The position numbers and the translations under genes are program-made. Of a stretch of 64,000 bases of DNA, positions 25,548 to 34,597 are shown one piece after another. Numbering within the stretch: the first letter of the stretch is position 1; each line of letters opens with the position of its first letter. The notes under the pieces were generated by a model that saw nothing but the letters and a program-made list of their open reading frames with translations, did no database searches and was not told where the DNA came from. The stretch lies in NCBI RefSeq assembly GCF_003937945.1, contig NZ_RSEC01000032.1, positions 124,001 to 188,000 on the forward strand, read 5' to 3'. The stretch is from Amycolatopsis eburnea. GTDB taxonomy: Bacteria; Actinomycetota; Actinomycetes; Mycobacteriales; Pseudonocardiaceae.

Positions 25548-26038
25548 CACCACTCCTCGCTCGTCGGCGCCGGCAGGACCGCGCGCAGGGCTTCGACCCC
25601 GCGGGCCGTCTGGGACTTGACCGTGCCTTCGGCCACGCGCAGCAGCGACGCCACCTCGGCCACCGGGAGGTCCTCCAGGAACCGCAGCACGACCATCGCG
25701 CGCTGCCTCGGCGTCAGCCCGGCCAGCGCGCGCTCGACGTCGAGGCGCAGCGGGGTGTCGCGGCCCGGCGGCGACGCCGCTTCGGGTGGCGACGACGTCA
25801 CGTACTCGCGGCCCGACTTCCGCCGTCCGGCCAGGAAGAGGTTCAGCAGGACGCGGCGCGCGTAGGCGTCGGCCGTGTCCGGCCGCACCCGGCGCCAGCG
25901 GCGGTACAGCTGGACGAACATCGCCTGCACGAGGTCCTCCGCGCCGTGCCAGTCGCCGCACAGGGCGAACGCCACCCGGCGGAACCGCTGGACCCGCGCG
26001 GCGAAGTATTCGCTGAAATCGAGGTCTCTCGACGCCCC
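25547..26038 (-). CDS. ECF sigma factor, SigE-like actinobacterial subgroup (SigE family by name only)
   Basis: 163 residues: region 2 FSEYFAARVQRFRRVAFALCG with WHGAEDLVQAMFVQLYRRW, and region 4 LTPRQRAMVVLRFLEDLPVAEVASLLRVAEGTV with QTARG. It directs RNA polymerase to a small regulon, probably including its own promoter. GTG at 26038 is chosen because GGAGG lies four bases before it; an ATG at 26065 is in frame. It is distinct from the SigE at 48266 that belongs to the RseA/HtrA system. Confidence 0.88.
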   Translation of the reverse strand, partial: GASRDLDFSEYFAARVQRFRRVAFALCGDWHGAEDLVQAMFVQLYRRWRRVRPDTADAYARRVLLNLFLAGRRKSGREYVTSSPPEAASPPGRDTPLRLDVERALAGLTPRQRAMVVLRFLEDLPVAEVASLLRVAEGTVKSQTARGVEALRAVLPAPTSEEW

Positions 26039-26219
26039 CACCCGGCCTCCTTCGCCCGTCCTCATTCCTACTAGCCCGCGAGGGGCCGGAAAGGTTCAAG
26101 CGTCCCCCGTGCGAGCTACGCGCGAATGTCCACCGCGCGGGGACGATTCCGGGCCGCCGGATCCCTAGCGTTCACCGCAGTCGCGGCACGTCGGCCGCGG
26201 GATCGGCGAAGGAGTTCTG

Positions 26220-27047
26220 ATGAGGCTGCTCTGGCAGTTGCTGGCCGTCGCGGCGGTCGCGTTCCTCGGCAACCTGGTCACCAACGCGGTGGCGGGAAAC
26301 CCGTGGCTGACGCTGGTCGTCGGCGCGGTGACCGCCGTCCTCGCGGGCCTGGCCTACCGGTGGGTGGTGCGGCGGACCGAGCAGCGCCCGGTGACCGAGC
26401 TGGCGCGGCCGTCGACCGGGCTGGCGTGGGGGACGCTCGCCGGGATCGCGCTCTTCGCGGCCGTCATCGCGAACATCGCGCTGCTCGGGGACTACGAAAT
26501 CCGCGGCTGGGGCACGGTCACGGGCGCGGTCGGGCTGCTCGGCTTCATGGCCGCCGCCGCGGCGACGGAGGAACTGCTCTTCCGCGGGGTGCTGTTCCGG
26601 ATCATCGAGGAGCGCACCGGCACCTGGATCGCCCTCGTGCTGACCGCGGTGCTGTTCGGTTCTTCGCACCTGTTCAACGAGCACGCGACGCTGTGGGGCG
26701 CCCTCGCCATCGCGATCGAGGCCGGCGGCCTGCTGACCTCGGCGTACATCGCCACCCGCAAGCTCTGGCTGCCGATGGGCGTGCACTTCGGCTGGAACTT
26801 CGCCGCGGCAGGCCTGTTCGGCACGGAGGTTTCGGGCAACGGCACCCCGCAGGGCCTGCTGGACGCCGTGACGTCGGGCCCGGTCGCCGTCACCGGTGGC
26901 GCGTTCGGCCCGGAAGGCAGCCTCTACTCGCTGCTGTTCTGCCTCCTCGGAACGGGCGCGTTCCTGTGGCTGGCCCACCGCCGCGGCACCCTGGTGCCCC
27001 GTCGGCGCGCCGAGCGGGTCGACGCCGTCACTACACTTTCCCGGTGA
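26220..27047 (+). CDS. CPBP-family intramembrane metalloprotease
   Basis: 275 residues, about eight membrane helices. CPBP motifs: AATEELLFRGVLF (EE...R), FGSSHLFN (H) and HFGWNFAA (H...N), all intact. These proteases cleave within membranes or process prenylated and antimicrobial peptides. ATG at 26220 follows AAGGAG. It overlaps the histidine kinase gene by four bases (GTGA), so protease, kinase and regulator are one operon. A role in a signal cascade sensed by the kinase is possible but unproven. Confidence 0.88.
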   Translation: MRLLWQLLAVAAVAFLGNLVTNAVAGNPWLTLVVGAVTAVLAGLAYRWVVRRTEQRPVTELARPSTGLAWGTLAGIALFAAVIANIALLGDYEIRGWGTVTGAVGLLGFMAAAAATEELLFRGVLFRIIEERTGTWIALVLTAVLFGSSHLFNEHATLWGALAIAIEAGGLLTSAYIATRKLWLPMGVHFGWNFAAAGLFGTEVSGNGTPQGLLDAVTSGPVAVTGGAFGPEGSLYSLLFCLLGTGAFLWLAHRRGTLVPRRRAERVDAVTTLSR

Positions 27048-28177
27048 TCGAGCGGGCTCTGGCGCGGTGGCGCCGGTTCGACGTCGCCGTCCGGGACACG
27101 CCGCTCGCGGTGCTGTTCCTGGCGGCGGCGTTCCTGCCGGTGGTCCAGAACCACGGCACGCAGCTCGGCGGCCTCCCGCAACGCCCCTTCGACGCGCTGG
27201 CCTTCGTGGCCGTCGGGTTCGAATGCCTCCCGCTCGCCCTCCGGCGGCGGTGGCCCGGGCTGTGCGTGACGCTGGTGTCGCTCGGATTCGCCCTCGACCA
27301 GCTCCGCGGCTACCACTCGGTCTCGGGCGCGGCGCTGGCCGTCGCGCTGATGAGCGCGGGCGCCCACCTGGGAGCGCGAAGGCGGATCACCGCGTTGCTG
27401 CTCTCCGTGGCCTACACCGCGCTGGCGATCGTCCTCTTCCGGCTCGGCACGGACCCGGTCGAAGAGTACGTCACGTTCTTCCTGCTGCTGGTGTTCGCGT
27501 GGGGCCTCGGCGCGTGGCTGCGCGCCACCCGCACCGCCGAGGCCGAACGCCGCCGCCGCGTCGCCGAGGACACCCGCGCGGCCGAACGCGCGCGCATCGC
27601 CCGCGAACTGCACGACGTCGTCACCCACCACGTGACGGCGATGGTCGTGCAGGCCGAAGCGGCCCGGTACCTGACCGCCGCGCCGGAGCGCCTCGGCGAG
27701 TCGCTGACCGCGATCACCGGCACCGGCCGCCGGGCCATCGCCGACCTGCGGCACCTGCTGGACCTGCTCAACCCCGACCACGGTCCCGGGATCGCGCCGC
27801 CGCCGGGCGGGCTCCGCGCGCTCGTGGACCACGCGATCGAGGCCGGGCAGCCGGTGGAGTTCGCCGAGGAGGGCACGCCGTCCGAGGCCGCCGGCAGTGC
27901 CGACCTCGTGGCCTACCGCGTCGTGCAGGAAGCTTTGACGAACGCCCTCAAGCACGCCCGCGGCTGCCGCACCTCGGTGCGGGTGCGCCACGGTGAACAG
28001 GAGATCGAAGTGGCGGTCGGCACGGAAGGGCCGGGCAGCGCCTCGCCCGGCGGGAGCGGGCGCGGCCTGGCCGGGCTCCGCGAACGGGTCGGCGTCCTGG
28101 GCGGCGACTTCAGCGCGGGCCCGCACGGCGCCGCGTTCGTCGTGCGCGCCCGGATCCCCACCGGGGCCCGGGCGTGA
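27044..28177 (+). CDS. NarL-type sensor histidine kinase
   Basis: 377 residues. About five to six membrane helices fill residues 15-160, then a HisKA_3 domain with ARIARELHDVVTHH (phospho-His), N box VVQEALTNALKHA and G box GRGLAGLRERV. There is no large periplasmic domain, so it probably senses membrane state. GTG at 27044 overlaps the protease stop; the stop overlaps the response regulator start. Confidence 0.92.
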   Translation: MIERALARWRRFDVAVRDTPLAVLFLAAAFLPVVQNHGTQLGGLPQRPFDALAFVAVGFECLPLALRRRWPGLCVTLVSLGFALDQLRGYHSVSGAALAVALMSAGAHLGARRRITALLLSVAYTALAIVLFRLGTDPVEEYVTFFLLLVFAWGLGAWLRATRTAEAERRRRVAEDTRAAERARIARELHDVVTHHVTAMVVQAEAARYLTAAPERLGESLTAITGTGRRAIADLRHLLDLLNPDHGPGIAPPPGGLRALVDHAIEAGQPVEFAEEGTPSEAAGSADLVAYRVVQEALTNALKHARGCRTSVRVRHGEQEIEVAVGTEGPGSASPGGSGRGLAGLRERVGVLGGDFSAGPHGAAFVVRARIPTGARA

Positions 28178-28830
28178 CCGCGCCGATCCGCGTCCTGGTG
28201 TGCGACGACCAGATGCTGATCCGCACCGGGCTGGTGACGATCATCGGCGCGCAGCCGGACTTCGAGGTGGCGGGCGAGTGCGGCGACGGGAAGACCGCCG
28301 TCGAGCTCGCCGGCCGGCTGCGCCCGGACGTCGTGGTGATGGACGTGCGCATGCCGGTGCTCGACGGCATCGAAGCCACCCGGCTGCTGGCCGGGCCCGG
28401 TGTCGCGCACCCGGTCAAGGTGCTCGTGCTGACGACGTTCAACCTCGACGAGTACGTCTACGAGGCCCTGCGCGCGGGTGCCAGCGGGTTCCTGCTCAAG
28501 GACGCGCCGCCGGAGCACCTGCTGCACGGCATCCGGACCGTCGCCACCGGCGCGGCGCTGCTCGACCCGGAGGTGACGCGCCGGCTCGTGGGACGGCACG
28601 CCGCCCGGATCCGGCCCGCCGGCACCGCGCCCGAGCACCCCCTGACCCCGCGCGAGCTGGAAGTCCTCCGCCTGATCGCGGACGGCCTCTCGAACGCCGA
28701 AATCGCCGCGAAGCTGTTCATCAGCCCGGAAACCGTGAAGACGTTCGTCTCGCGGATCCTCACCAAGCTCGACCTCCGCGACCGCGTGCAGGCGGTCGTC
28801 TACGCCTACCGCCACGGCCTGGTCACCTGA
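28174..28830 (+). CDS. NarL/LuxR-type response regulator
   Basis: 218 residues. Receiver domain with VLVCDDQ, phosphoacceptor VVMDVRMPVLDG, and FLLKDA; LuxR HTH with LTPRELEVLRLIADGLSNAE and ETVKTFVSRILTKL. It is the partner of the kinase encoded just upstream (GTGA overlap). Likely targets include its own operon and possibly the adjacent exporter, but no site is identified. A GC-rich bidirectional hairpin follows. Confidence 0.94.
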   Translation: MTAPIRVLVCDDQMLIRTGLVTIIGAQPDFEVAGECGDGKTAVELAGRLRPDVVVMDVRMPVLDGIEATRLLAGPGVAHPVKVLVLTTFNLDEYVYEALRAGASGFLLKDAPPEHLLHGIRTVATGAALLDPEVTRRLVGRHAARIRPAGTAPEHPLTPRELEVLRLIADGLSNAEIAAKLFISPETVKTFVSRILTKLDLRDRVQAVVYAYRHGLVT

Positions 28831-28835
28831 CGCGC

Positions 28836-28870
28836 CGCCGGCGCGGGCCCCCCGAAGGCCCGCGCCGGCG
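28836..28870. terminator. Bidirectional GC-rich hairpin between response regulator and exporter
   Basis: Perfect 14-bp arms CGCCGGCGCGGGCC (28836-28849) and GGCCCGCGCCGGCG (28857-28870) with a seven-base loop, placed between convergent gene ends. No U tract is present. Confidence 0.7.
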
Positions 28871-28874
28871 GGTC

Positions 28875-30374
28875 TCACATGTGGACGGCGCCGGGAGCGG
28901 CTTCGCCCTTCGGGACGCCGGGGCGCAGCAGCAGGCCGCTGAGCACCGCGCCGGCCGCGAAGATCACGGCGGCCCAGGTGAACGCCGTCGTGTAACTCTC
29001 GATCGCCGCCTCGGCCGCCAGCTGCGGGGTCGGGACCTTGCCCGCGAGGTACGCCGTGGCCGCGTTGCCGGCCAGCGTCGACAGCAGCGCCGTGCCGATC
29101 GAGCCGCCGACCTGCTGCATGGTGTTGACCGCGGCCGACGCGACACCGGCGTCGTGCGCCTCGACCCCGAAGGTCGCGACGCTCATCGCCGGCGCCATCG
29201 CCAGGCCGATGCCGAAGCCCATCACCAGGAGCGGGCCGAGGACGCCGGAGGTGTAGGTGCTGTCGAGGCCGATGCCGCTCAGCCAGAACAGGCCGACGGC
29301 GGCGATCGCCATGCCGGTCGGGACCAGCGGCCGCGGGCCGAAGCGCGGCAGCAGCACGGCCGTCGCGGTGGTGGCGGACAACATCAGGGTGGCGACCATC
29401 GGCAGGAAGCCGACGCCGCTCTCGATCGGCGTGAACTTCAGGTTCTGCTGCACGTAGAACGTCAGGAACAGGAAGATCGCGAACATGCCGATGGCGAGCA
29501 GGAACATCGCCAGGTACGAGCCGCCGCGGTTGCGGTCGAGCAGCACGCGCAGCGGGAGCAGCGGGTGCGAGACGCGCTGCTGCAGCCACACGAACGCGCC
29601 CAGCAGCACCACGCCGGCGGCGAGGAAGCCCCACACCGAGACCGCCGACCACGAGTCCGACTCCGCGTTCGCGAAGCCGTAGACCAGGGCGAACAGACCG
29701 GCGGACGCGGTGATCGTGCCGGGCAGGTCGAGCTTGGGGCGCGGGCCCTCGGACTCCTGGCGGCGCAGCAGGAACGAGCCGCCGACGAAGGCCACGACGG
29801 CGAAGATGATGTTGACGAACATGCACCAGCGCCAGTCGAGGTACTCGGTCAGCACGCCGCCGAGCAGCAGGCCGATCGCCGCGCCGCCACCGCCGATGGC
29901 GCCGAAGACGCCGAACGCGCGGCCGCGCTCCTTCGGGTCGGTGAACGTCGTGGTCAGCAGCGAAAGCGCGGCCGGCGCGAGCAGCGCGCCGAACACGCCC
30001 TGTGCGGCGCGCGCGATCAGCAGCATCTCGATGTTGGCGGCCGCGCCCCCGAGCGCGGACACCGCGGCGAAGCCGGCGAGGCCGACCAGGAACGCGTTCT
30101 TGCGGCCGAAGAGGTCCGCGAGCCGCCCGCCGAGCAGCAGCAGGCTGCCGAACGCGAGCGCGTACGCGGTGACGACCCATTGGCGCGCGTCGTTGGAGAA
30201 CCCGAGGTCGACCTGGGCGGACGGCAGCGCGATGTTCACGACGGTCGCGTCCAGCACGACCATCAGCTGCGCGATGCCGATCATCACCAGGATCAGCCAT
30301 CTCCGGCTGTGGTGGGGGTTCCCGTCGGCGCGCGCGTCCCCCGGCGGCGCGACGGCGAGGGTGGATTCGGACAT
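28875..30374 (-). CDS. MFS multidrug exporter, DHA2 (14-helix) type
   Basis: 499 residues, 14 predicted helices. Motif A LGGRLADLFGRKNAF and motif C-like stretches near GGAAIGLLLGGVLTEYLDWRW are present, together with MVVLDATVVNIALPSAQ, typical of EmrB/QacA-type proton-driven exporters. It is divergent from a TetR gene 120 bp away, a standard repressor-exporter pair, so induction by a drug or metabolite is likely. ATG at 30374. Confidence 0.92.
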   Translation of the reverse strand: MSESTLAVAPPGDARADGNPHHSRRWLILVMIGIAQLMVVLDATVVNIALPSAQVDLGFSNDARQWVVTAYALAFGSLLLLGGRLADLFGRKNAFLVGLAGFAAVSALGGAAANIEMLLIARAAQGVFGALLAPAALSLLTTTFTDPKERGRAFGVFGAIGGGGAAIGLLLGGVLTEYLDWRWCMFVNIIFAVVAFVGGSFLLRRQESEGPRPKLDLPGTITASAGLFALVYGFANAESDSWSAVSVWGFLAAGVVLLGAFVWLQQRVSHPLLPLRVLLDRNRGGSYLAMFLLAIGMFAIFLFLTFYVQQNLKFTPIESGVGFLPMVATLMLSATTATAVLLPRFGPRPLVPTGMAIAAVGLFWLSGIGLDSTYTSGVLGPLLVMGFGIGLAMAPAMSVATFGVEAHDAGVASAAVNTMQQVGGSIGTALLSTLAGNAATAYLAGKVPTPQLAAEAAIESYTTAFTWAAVIFAAGAVLSGLLLRPGVPKGEAAPGAVHM

Positions 30375-30457
30375 GGGTGTCCCCTCACTGGGAGTGATCA
30401 GGAAGCTATGTGGAGTAGGTATCTCCCCTTACGCGACCCAAGGTACACACAAACCGG

Positions 30458-30470
30458 AGAGGGCGCCTCT
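30458..30470. promoter_or_regulatory. Dyad in the exporter-TetR intergenic region
   Basis: AGAGG-GCG-CCTCT lies 25 bases before the TetR start and in front of a TAGACT -10-like box at 30482-30487. Seven bases then separate that box from the ATG, so the TetR transcript may be leaderless. The dyad is a candidate operator. Confidence 0.4.
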
Positions 30471-30494
30471 ACTTGACGCGTTAGACTGGCCGGT

Positions 30495-31160
30495 ATGGCA
30501 CGGGACGCTGGTCCCGCCGCACCGGCGCGGCCGCTGCGGCGTGACGCTGAACTCAACCGCCGTCGCATCCTGGCGTCGGCCCGCGTGGTGTTCGGCCAGC
30601 GCGGGCTCGAAGCCACGCTGGACGACATCGCCCACCACGCCGGCCTCGGTGTCGGCACGGTCTACCGCCGGTTCCCCAGCAAGGAACACCTGGTCGAGGC
30701 CATGTTCGCCGAACGCATGGAGGAAATCGGCGATCTCGCCGAAGAAGCGCTGAAGGCCGAAGACGCGTGGCAGGCGTTCGTGGACTTCACCTGGAAGTCG
30801 ATCGAGCTTCACTCGGGCGACCGCGGCCTGCGCGAGATCATGCTGTCCAACAAGTTCGGCCACGAGCACGTCGCCGAAGAGAAAGCCCGCATGGTGCCGT
30901 TGATCACACGGCTCGTCGAGCGGGCCCAGGAGGCGGGCGGCCTGCGCGCCGACTTCTCCCCCACGGACATCCCGCTGCTGCACATGATGATCGGCTCGGC
31001 GATCGAGTTCACGTCGGCGGTGGAGCCGGACCTGTGGCGCCGCTGCCTCGCGATGCTGCTCGACGGCCTGCGCGCCGAGCCGGGGAAGCCGTCGAAGCTG
31101 CCCCGGCCGCCGCTCGGGGTGGACGAGGTGGACGAGGCGATGTCCTGCTGGCGCCCCTGA
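30495..31160 (+). CDS. TetR-family regulator of the DHA2 exporter
   Basis: 221 residues with the HTH EATLDDIAHHAGLGVGTVYRRF near residues 40-60 and a helical effector domain. The gene pair is divergent with the MFS exporter, which indicates the target. ATG at 30495 is preceded by a -10-like box seven bases away. The ligand is probably an exporter substrate. Confidence 0.9.
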   Translation: MARDAGPAAPARPLRRDAELNRRRILASARVVFGQRGLEATLDDIAHHAGLGVGTVYRRFPSKEHLVEAMFAERMEEIGDLAEEALKAEDAWQAFVDFTWKSIELHSGDRGLREIMLSNKFGHEHVAEEKARMVPLITRLVERAQEAGGLRADFSPTDIPLLHMMIGSAIEFTSAVEPDLWRRCLAMLLDGLRAEPGKPSKLPRPPLGVDEVDEAMSCWRP

Positions 31161-31169
31161 GGGCTTCGG

Positions 31170-31364
31170 TCACTCGGACGGGATGACCACCCACAGGACC
31201 AGGTAGGCCACGAACTGCGGTCCGGGCAGCAGGCAGGACAGCACCGCCAGCAACCGGACCGTGCCGGGCTTCATGCCCCAGCGCTGGGCCAGGCCCGCGC
31301 AGACGCCGCCGAGCATGCGGCCGTGGCGGGGGCGGGACAGGCGGCGGGTGACCGGTGCGCTCAT
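31170..31364 (-). CDS. PspC-domain small membrane protein
   Basis: 64 residues. RRLSRPRHGRMLGGVCAGLA and TVRLLAVLSCLLPG then AYLVLWVVIPSE match the PspC domain, with one helix. These proteins belong to envelope stress responses. ATG at 31364 follows AAGGAAA. It ends nine bases from the convergent TetR stop with no terminator between. Confidence 0.88.
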   Translation of the reverse strand: MSAPVTRRLSRPRHGRMLGGVCAGLAQRWGMKPGTVRLLAVLSCLLPGPQFVAYLVLWVVIPSE

Positions 31365-31617
31365 CGTCGTTTCCTTTTCCTCGAAGTTCCGATGAACCCA
31401 CTTCACCACCGCGCCACCCGCCGCCGCATCGCTCGCGGGAAGGACAGCTCCCTTAGGGGACGGTAAAGCCGAAAAACATTCGTAAGCCCGGGAAAACCCG
31501 GTCGCCCGCCGGCGAATCCGCCTGAACTGCGGGTTTGCCGCCGGTGGTGCCGAAAATACTGAGAGATGTCCCCGTCAGGGCTGGTTTTTCCGGCCGATGT
31601 GGTGATACTTGCACCCC

Positions 31618-32523
31618 GTGTACCCGCGTTCGAAAAGCTTGGCCGTCGCGATGTTCTGCGCCCTGCTCACCGCGGCGTGCTCGACGACGCGGGCGGCGGC
31701 GCCCGACCAGTCCGGCCCGACGCCGCTGACGGCGTCCGCCGCGCTCGGGGACTTCGGCACGGTCGACTACTGCAGCCTCCTCAACGTCGCCGCGGTCGCG
31801 CCCGGCGCGGTCGCCGTGCCGACGTTCGAGTCCTGCCAGGCCGCGCGCGGCGCGCAGACGATCCGGCTCGGGCCGCTGGCGTTCGACTCCGACCCGAACA
31901 TCAAGCCCTACGACTACCCCGGCCCGGTGCCCGACGGCGTGGCGGTCCAGCAGTCGATGTTCAACGACCGCAGCGCGTGCACCCGCGCGATCACCTTCGC
32001 CGACGGCAACCGGATCGACCTGACGGTCACCGACACCGGCACCGACCAGGCCGCGCGCTGCGGCGTCGCGGACGCCACCGTCGGCTCGGCGCTGACCGCC
32101 ATCACCGCGGGCAAGGTCGGCAGGCTGACGTTCCCGGACCGCTCGTGGGGCCGGGTCGCGCCGTGCGTGCTGCTCGACAGCCACGACCTCGACGCCGCCG
32201 CCGGCCCGGGCAGCCGGCCGACGACCGGCCTGTCCGGGCACACCTGCATCCGCGGCAAGGTCAGCCTCGCGCTGACGGTGGAGACGACGCCGCCGTCCGC
32301 CCCGCCCGAGAAACTCGGCGGCCGCGACGCCCACGTCCGGCCGGCCGGCGCGTTCTGCCTGGTCGACACCACCCAGCCGGCCCCCGGCCTGCCGGGCCGC
32401 CGCGAGCTGGCGGAGATCAGCGTGGTGGAAACGGCGGGCACGGCCAACGACGCCACCTGCGCCCTGGCCCGCACCGCGGCGACGTCGATCTTCCCCCGCC
32501 TCCCCACGCCCGGAAAGCCGTGA
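31618..32523 (+). CDS. DUF3558-like lipoprotein
   Basis: 301 residues. A lipoprotein signal peptide ends in the lipobox LLTAACS; the mature part has several cysteines and three repeated blocks around SACTRAITF, APCVLLDS and GAFCLVDTT, resembling DUF3558-type surface lipoproteins. Function is unknown. The start at GTG 31618 is eight bases after a GATACT -10-like box (31604-31609), so the mRNA may be leaderless; TTG at 31609 is the alternative. Its TGA stop lies inside the family B element B3. Confidence 0.72.
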   Translation: MYPRSKSLAVAMFCALLTAACSTTRAAAPDQSGPTPLTASAALGDFGTVDYCSLLNVAAVAPGAVAVPTFESCQAARGAQTIRLGPLAFDSDPNIKPYDYPGPVPDGVAVQQSMFNDRSACTRAITFADGNRIDLTVTDTGTDQAARCGVADATVGSALTAITAGKVGRLTFPDRSWGRVAPCVLLDSHDLDAAAGPGSRPTTGLSGHTCIRGKVSLALTVETTPPSAPPEKLGGRDAHVRPAGAFCLVDTTQPAPGLPGRRELAEISVVETAGTANDATCALARTAATSIFPRLPTPGKP

Positions 32524-32568
32524 AGGCCTCCTTACCGGCTTTTATGCCCGGTAAGGAGGCCTTCACGG
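32518..32568. repeat. Family B dyad element B3
   Basis: Boxes AAGGCCTCCTT at 32523 and AAGGAGGCCTT at 32553, 30 bp apart, in arms CCGTGAA/TTCACGG. It supplies the lipoprotein stop codon and ends ten bases before the convergent sugC stop. Confidence 0.9.
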
Positions 32569-32577
32569 ACTTGCGGC

Positions 32578-33753
32578 TCAGTCCTCGTAGGTGAGGTTCT
32601 TGCCGTTCGAGGGGTCGAACAGCTTGATCTTGTCCGCGTCGTACCAGACCTCGAGGTCCGCGTTCTCCGTCGCCGCCGACTCGGCCGACAGGCGGGCCAC
32701 GATCTGGGACTCCGCGCCCGGGACGTCGGACGAGCCGCTGTCCGCGGCCAGTTCCGCCAGTTCCTCGGACGTCGCCGTTTCGCCCTCCACCGTGAAGTGG
32801 GCGAACTTCTCCGAACCCATCGACTCGAGCACGTCGATGTGCGCGGTGAACGTCCCCCCGCCGCTCTTGTCGGCGACCAGGGCGGCGTCCTCGAAGTGCT
32901 CCGGCCTGATACCGACGATCAGCTCGCGCGGGGCGTCGGCCCGCTCCACCAGCCGGCGGACGCGGTCGGTCAACGACGTCGTGCCCAGCGCGCTGCGCAG
33001 CTCGTTGTTCTCCAGCGTCGCCGGGACGAAGTTCATCGACGGCGAGCCGATGAACCCGGCCACGAACAGGTTCGCCGGGTTGTCGTAGAGGAACTGCGGC
33101 GAGCCGATCTGCTGCACGTACCCGGCCCGCAGCACCACGACCCGGTCGCCCAGGGTCATGGCCTCGGTCTGGTCGTGCGTCACGTACAGCGTCGTGGTGC
33201 CGAGCTGCTTCTGGATCTTCGACACCGACGTCCGCATCTGGCCGCGCAGCTTGGCGTCCAGGTTGGACAGCGGCTCGTCCATCAGGAACGCCTTGGGGCT
33301 GCGGACGATCGCCCGGCCCATCGCGACGCGCTGGCGCTGGCCACCGGAGAGGTTGGCCGGCTTGCGGTCCAGGTGCGCGGTCAGGTCGAGGATCGTCGCC
33401 GCCTCTTCGACCTTCGCCCGCACCGTCTTGTCGTCCACTTTGGCCAGCCGCAGCGGGAAGGCCATGTTCTCCCGGACGCTCATGTGCGGGTAGAGCGCGT
33501 AGGACTGGAACACCATCGCGATGTCCCGGTCCTTCGGGGCCTTCTCGTTGACGCGCTTGCCGTCGATGCGCAGCTCGCCGGAGGAGATGTCCTCCAGGCC
33601 CGCCACCATGTTCAGCGTCGTCGACTTCCCGCAGCCGGACGGGCCGACCAGGATGATGAACTCGCCGTCGGCGATGGTGATGTCCACTTCGGACACGGCG
33701 AGGGCGCCGTCGGGGTACTTCTTCGACACCTTGTCGAGCACGATCTCTGCCAT
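32578..33753 (-). CDS. sugC: SugC-like ABC transporter ATPase
   Basis: 391 residues: Walker A GPSGCGKST, Q loop VFQSYALYPH, signature LSGGQRQRVAMGRA, Walker B AFLMDEPLSNLDA, H loop YVTHDQ, then an MsmK/UgpC-type regulatory C-terminal domain. It powers the LpqY-SugABC importer. The gene lies four bases after sugB. The C-terminal domain has an acidic Ser-rich insert (SEELAELAADSGSSD). Order lpqY-sugA-sugB-sugC matches the mycobacterial trehalose importer. Confidence 0.92.
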   Translation of the reverse strand: MAEIVLDKVSKKYPDGALAVSEVDITIADGEFIILVGPSGCGKSTTLNMVAGLEDISSGELRIDGKRVNEKAPKDRDIAMVFQSYALYPHMSVRENMAFPLRLAKVDDKTVRAKVEEAATILDLTAHLDRKPANLSGGQRQRVAMGRAIVRSPKAFLMDEPLSNLDAKLRGQMRTSVSKIQKQLGTTTLYVTHDQTEAMTLGDRVVVLRAGYVQQIGSPQFLYDNPANLFVAGFIGSPSMNFVPATLENNELRSALGTTSLTDRVRRLVERADAPRELIVGIRPEHFEDAALVADKSGGGTFTAHIDVLESMGSEKFAHFTVEGETATSEELAELAADSGSSDVPGAESQIVARLSAESAATENADLEVWYDADKIKLFDPSNGKNLTYED

Positions 33754-33757
33754 AGCG

Positions 33758-34597
33758 CTACCCCTTCACCGCACCGGACGTCAGCCCCGCCACGATGCGA
33801 CGCTGGAAGAACAACACGAACACAATGATCGGGATGGTGATCACGACCGCGGCCGCGCTCACCTGCCCGGTCGGGTCCTCGAACTGCGAGGACCCGGTGA
33901 AGAACGACAGCGCGGCCGGCACCGTGCGCGACGCCGTGGTCGACGTCAGCGAGATGGCGAACAGGAAATCGTTCCAGCAGAAGATGAACACCAGGATCGC
34001 GGTGGTGAACACGCCCGGCGCGGCCAGCGGCGCGATCACCTTCCGGAAGGCCTGTGCCGGCGTCGCGCCGTCCATCTTGGCCGCTTTTTCCAGCTCCCAC
34101 GGGATTTCCCGGAAGAACGCCGACAGCGTGTAGATCGACAGCGGCAGCGCGAACGTGATGTAGGGCAGGATCAGCCCCGGCCACGTGTCGAACAGCGCCA
34201 GGTTCCGCTCGATGTTGAACAGCGGCGTCACCAGCGACACCTGCGGGAACATCGCGATCAGCAGCGAAAGCCCGACCAGCAGCTGCTTGCCGGGGAACTC
34301 CAGCCGCGCGATCGCGTACGCGGCCATCGTGCCCAGCACCACCGCGATCACCGTCGAGATGATCGCGATGCCGATGGAGTTGACCAGCGCCAGCAGGAAC
34401 TCCGAGGTCTGGAAGATGTCCGCGTAGTTCTGCCAGGTCCACGACCGCGGGATGAAGTTCCCGTCGGTCAGCGTGTCCTTGGTCTTGAACGACAGCGAAA
34501 CCACCCAGAGCACCGGCACCAGCGCGAACACCAGCACGAGGATGTCGACCAGGCCCCACCTGACTTTGCGGCCCGTCGTGACGGTTCCCATCACCAT
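33758..34597 (-). CDS. sugB: SugB-like ABC permease
   Basis: 279 residues, six helices, with the EAA-like loop [20 protein letters not shown] that contacts the ATPase. It forms a heterodimeric channel with SugA. ATG at 34597 shares one base with the sugA stop (TGATG). Confidence 0.92.
   Translation of the reverse strand: MVMGTVTTGRKVRWGLVDILVLVFALVPVLWVVSLSFKTKDTLTDGNFIPRSWTWQNYADIFQTSEFLLALVNSIGIAIISTVIAVVLGTMAAYAIARLEFPGKQLLVGLSLLIAMFPQVSLVTPLFNIERNLALFDTWPGLILPYITFALPLSIYTLSAFFREIPWELEKAAKMDGATPAQAFRKVIAPLAAPGVFTTAILVFIFCWNDFLFAISLTSTTASRTVPAALSFFTGSSQFEDPTGQVSAAAVVITIPIIVFVLFFQRRIVAGLTSGAVKG

Noticed and set aside
31181..31200. Match of GGGATGACCACCCA in the pspC gene to the arm of the 144-bp element
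   Set aside because: Only 14-15 bases match, within a conserved coding stretch (VVIPSE), with no second arm. Probably chance.
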